NCBI GenBank assembly: GCA_025924775.1
Contig: JAICHS010000138.1
Span: forward strand, 1-6,376
Length of the DNA stretch: 6,376 nucleotides
From: Rhodanobacteraceae bacterium
GTDB taxonomy: Bacteria > Pseudomonadota > Gammaproteobacteria > Xanthomonadales > Rhodanobacteraceae
Direction of reading: 5' to 3'
In this document: positions 4,302-6,376 of the stretch, piece after piece
Numbering within the stretch: the first letter of the stretch is position 1
Layout of the letters: the number at the start of each line of letters is the position of its first letter
Notes under the pieces: generated by a model
What the model was told of the DNA's origin: nothing
What the model saw: the letters and a program-made list of their open reading frames with translations, nothing else
Databases searched by the model: none
Program-made: the position numbers and the translations under genes

Positions 4302-6376
4302 TCAGTGCGCTTCGCCCCAATTCGCGCCCACCCCGATTCCGACCAGCAGCGGCACGTCGAGTTCTGCCGCGCCCTGCATGCGTTCGCGCACGCCGTCGCG
4401 CACCGCGTCGACGGCGTCGTCGCGCACTTCGAACACCAGTTCGTCGTGGACCTGCATCAACATGTGGGCATCGTCCTTGCGTTCGCGCAGCCAGCCGTCG
4501 ATCGCGATCATCGCGCGCTTGATGATGTCCGCGGCCGTGCCTTGCATCGGCGCATTGATCGCCGCGCGTTCGGCGCCGGCGCGCTGCGCGGCGTTGCGGG
4601 ACTTCAGGGCTTCCAGGTACAGCCGGCGTCCGAACAGGGTTTCCACGTAGCCGTCGCGCTTGGCCTGCTCGCGGGTCGTGTCCATGAACGTCTTCACGCC
4701 CGGGTAGTGCTCGAAATAGCTCGCGACATAGCCCGCTGCCTCGGCACGCGGAATGCCGAGGCGCTGCGCGAGGCCGTGTGCGCTCATGCCGTACATCAGG
4801 CCGAAGTTGATCATCTTGGCCACGCGACGCTGGTCGGGTGTGACCTGGTCGGGCGCGACACCGAACACTTCTGACGCGGTGGCGCGGTGCACGTCCTGGT
4901 CGTGCCGGAACGCGCGGGTCAGGCCGGGGTCGCCCGACATGTGCGCCATGATCCGCAGTTCGATCTGTGAATAGTCCGCTGCCAGCACGCGCCAGCCTTC
5001 CGGCGCGATGAAGGCCTCGCGGATGCGCCGGCCCTCCTCGGTACGCACCGGGATATTCTGCAGGTTGGGGTCGGTCGATGACAGGCGCCCGGTCGCGACG
5101 GCGGCCTGGTGGTAGCTGGTGTGCACCCGGCCGGTGCGCGGATTGACCATTTCCGGCAGCTTGTCGGTATAGGTCGAGCGCAGCTTCGCATCCTGCCGGT
5201 AGTCGAGGATCAGGCGCGGCAGCGCGTGCTGGTCGGCGATGGCCTCCAGCGCTTCTTCGTTGGTGGAAGGCTGGCCGGTGGGCGTCTTGAGCTTCACCGG
5301 CAATCCCAGCCCGTCGAACAACAGGGCTTGCAGCTGCTTGGGCGAATCGACGTTGAACTCGTGTCCGGCAAGCTTCTGCATCTCGCCCTGCAGCGCGTGC
5401 ATGTGCTTGCCCAGCTGGTTGCCCTGCCGCTTCAACGCGGCGATGTCGATCAGTACGCCACGCTGCTCCATTCGCGCCAGCACCGGCACCAGCGGCATTT
5501 CGATGTCGGTGAACACCTGTTGCAGGCCGGGCTGTTTTTGCAGTTCGGGCCACAGCGCCTGGTGCAGGCGCAGGGTGACGTCGGCGTCCTCGGCGGCGTA
5601 GCGGCAGGCCGTGTCCAGATCGACCTGCGAGAACGAAATCTGCTTGGCGCCCTTGCCGGCGACGTCCTCGAAATGGACCGTGTCGTAATCCAGCCAGCGT
5701 TTGGCCAGCGTGTCCATGTCGTGACGGTTGGCGGTGGCGTTCAGCACGTAGGATTCCAGCATCGTGTCGAACGCGATGCCGCGCACCTCGATGCCGTAGT
5801 GCGACAGCACGTTGCAGTCGTACTTGGCGTGCTGGCCGACCTTGGGGCGTTTGGCGTCTTCCAGGATCGGCCGCAGCGCCTGCAACGTCGCGTCGCGGTC
5901 GAGCTGCCCGCCCACGCCCGGGTAGTCGTGCCCCACCGGGATGTAGCAGGCCTTGCCGGGCGTGACGGAAAACGACAATCCGACCAAGTCCGCACGCATC
6001 GGGTCGAGCGAGGTGGTTTCGGTGTCGAAGGCGATCAGGTCGGCGTGGCGAAGCCGCGCGAGCCAGGCGTCGAGTTGCTGTTGGGTGGTGACGAGGTCGT
6101 ATGAACCGGGGGTGCCAGCCGCAGCAACTGGGGTCAGGCTCAATTTCGCCTGCTCCTCCTTCGGCAACCCCGTATCCATCTGCGAAATTGAACCCGACCC
6201 CTTTTCGGGCCCCTTTTCGTCCAGCTCCTTCAACGCCTGCCGGAATTCGTAACGCGCGTACATCTCCCGCAGCGTGTCCACGTCGCGCGTACGCAATTTG
6301 AGGTCGCGCGGCCCGGCGTCCAGCTCGACGTCGGTCTTGATGGTGGCCAACTGGTGCGACAGCGGCAGCTGCGGCA
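4302..6376 (-). CDS. polA: DNA polymerase I (5' end cut by window edge)
   Basis: DNA polymerase I fills gaps and removes RNA primers in replication and repair. About 691 C-terminal residues are visible; the N-terminal 5'-3' exonuclease domain (roughly 240 residues) lies beyond 6376. The frame stays open to the edge (PLPLSHQLATIKTDVEL), so the TTG at 6350 is an internal Leu codon, not a start. Counting from that Leu as residue 1, the 3'-5' exonuclease keeps D109, E111, D178, Y251 and D255 (E. coli D355, E357, D424, Y497, D501), so proofreading looks intact. The polymerase keeps motif A DYSQIE with D459 (D705), motif B K512, F516 and Y520 (K758, F762, Y766) and motif C VHDE with H635 and D636 (H881, D882). 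The offset to E. coli is a constant 246, so the Klenow part has no net insertions. It ends in NWGEAH then TGA. Residues about 50-74 in the linker before the exonuclease domain are encoded by a palindromic repeat. The gene converges with natB and is followed by the small RNA on the same strand. Confidence 0.98.
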   Translation of the reverse strand, partial: PQLPLSHQLATIKTDVELDAGPRDLKLRTRDVDTLREMYARYEFRQALKELDEKGPEKGSGSISQMDTGLPKEEQAKLSLTPVAAAGTPGSYDLVTTQQQLDAWLARLRHADLIAFDTETTSLDPMRADLVGLSFSVTPGKACYIPVGHDYPGVGGQLDRDATLQALRPILEDAKRPKVGQHAKYDCNVLSHYGIEVRGIAFDTMLESYVLNATANRHDMDTLAKRWLDYDTVHFEDVAGKGAKQISFSQVDLDTACRYAAEDADVTLRLHQALWPELQKQPGLQQVFTDIEMPLVPVLARMEQRGVLIDIAALKRQGNQLGKHMHALQGEMQKLAGHEFNVDSPKQLQALLFDGLGLPVKLKTPTGQPSTNEEALEAIADQHALPRLILDYRQDAKLRSTYTDKLPEMVNPRTGRVHTSYHQAAVATGRLSSTDPNLQNIPVRTEEGRRIREAFIAPEGWRVLAADYSQIELRIMAHMSGDPGLTRAFRHDQDVHRATASEVFGVAPDQVTPDQRRVAKMINFGLMYGMSAHGLAQRLGIPRAEAAGYVASYFEHYPGVKTFMDTTREQAKRDGYVETLFGRRLYLEALKSRNAAQRAGAERAAINAPMQGTAADIIKRAMIAIDGWLRERKDDAHMLMQVHDELVFEVRDDAVDAVRDGVRERMQGAAELDVPLLVGIGVGANWGEAH
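6130..6201. repeat. Inverted repeat of mobile-palindrome type inside polA
   Basis: GGGGTCAGGCTCAATTTCGC (6130-6149) and GCGAAATTGAACCCGACCCC (6182-6201) are inverted repeats matching at 18 of 20 positions around a 32-base centre; the whole is 72 bases, 24 codons. On the minus strand the outer edge reads AAAAGGGGTC, as in the AAAAGGGGTCAGAGT-type palindromic repeats common in xanthomonad genomes and often near Y1 (REP-associated) transposases; that link is from memory. It is translated within polA as the flexible stretch from GSGSIS to AKLSLTP, in the linker before the proofreading domain, so the frame is preserved. Confidence 0.75.
6198..6219. repeat. Short 12-base-period duplication at the edge of the inverted repeat
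   Basis: CCCCTTTTCG occurs at 6198-6207 and again at 6210-6219, period 12, giving the repeated peptide EKGP-EKGS in PolA. The first copy overlaps the outer end of the inverted repeat. It may be a duplicated target/end sequence from insertion, or replication slippage. Confidence 0.6.

Noticed and set aside
5109..6104. Plus-strand open frame (331 codons) opposite polA
   Set aside because: Shadow of polA codons with no recognisable domain; polA motifs are all on the minus strand.
6348..6350. TTG as the start of polA
   Set aside because: The frame continues upstream with PLPLSHQ, which matches the DNA polymerase I sequence before ATIKTDVEL, so this is an internal Leu codon and the gene is cut by the window edge.

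Overview
The window is GC-rich (about two-thirds G+C by eye) and looks like chromosomal DNA of a gammaproteobacterium of the order Xanthomonadales (Xanthomonas/Lysobacter/Stenotrophomonas relatives). The evidence is the codon style, a polA that follows the E. coli Klenow fragment residue for residue in spacing, a gene order and repeat types familiar from that order, and a small RNA that resembles the Xanthomonadaceae-specific sX13 family. No tRNA, rRNA, CRISPR array, prophage or complete insertion sequence was seen.

Left half (14-3713, plus strand): four genes packed without gaps form one apparent operon. They are a 66-residue Xre-type regulator, a membrane-anchored periplasmic alpha/beta hydrolase of the S33 (tripeptidyl aminopeptidase-like) type, a NatA-type ABC ATPase and a NatB-type ABC-2 permease. 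The junctions are TGA-ATG with no gap, then two ATGA overlaps, so translation is probably coupled. A plausible reading is a regulated export system whose cargo or target is peptide-like, but the substrate is not visible from sequence.

Middle (3714-4301): about 590 bases with no convincing protein gene, but dense in structure. Between the converging natB and polA lies, on the minus strand, a candidate small RNA (about 3999-3877). It has its own sigma-70-type promoter and A-tract, one 5' hairpin, two hairpins with loops CCUCCC and CCUCCCCA, and a perfect 11-bp terminator hairpin whose loop also holds six C. This architecture matches what I know of sX13, a C-rich-loop riboregulator. Further upstream on the same strand are a 16-bp perfect palindrome, a Pho-box-like 11-bp-period direct repeat and a REP-like hairpin element. 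Downstream of the RNA is a second, weaker terminator with the same tail sequence, and natB has its own hairpin.

Right half (4302-6376, minus strand): polA, DNA polymerase I, with its 5' end cut off by the window edge. All catalytic residues of the 3'-5' exonuclease and polymerase domains are present. The linker in front of the exonuclease domain is encoded by an imperfect 20-bp inverted repeat around a 32-base centre (6130-6201). It resembles the GGGGTCAG-type palindromic repeats scattered through xanthomonad genomes, so a mobile palindromic repeat appears to have been domesticated in frame inside an essential-type replication/repair gene.

The two observations most worth following are the sX13-like RNA beside polA and the palindromic repeat inside polA.
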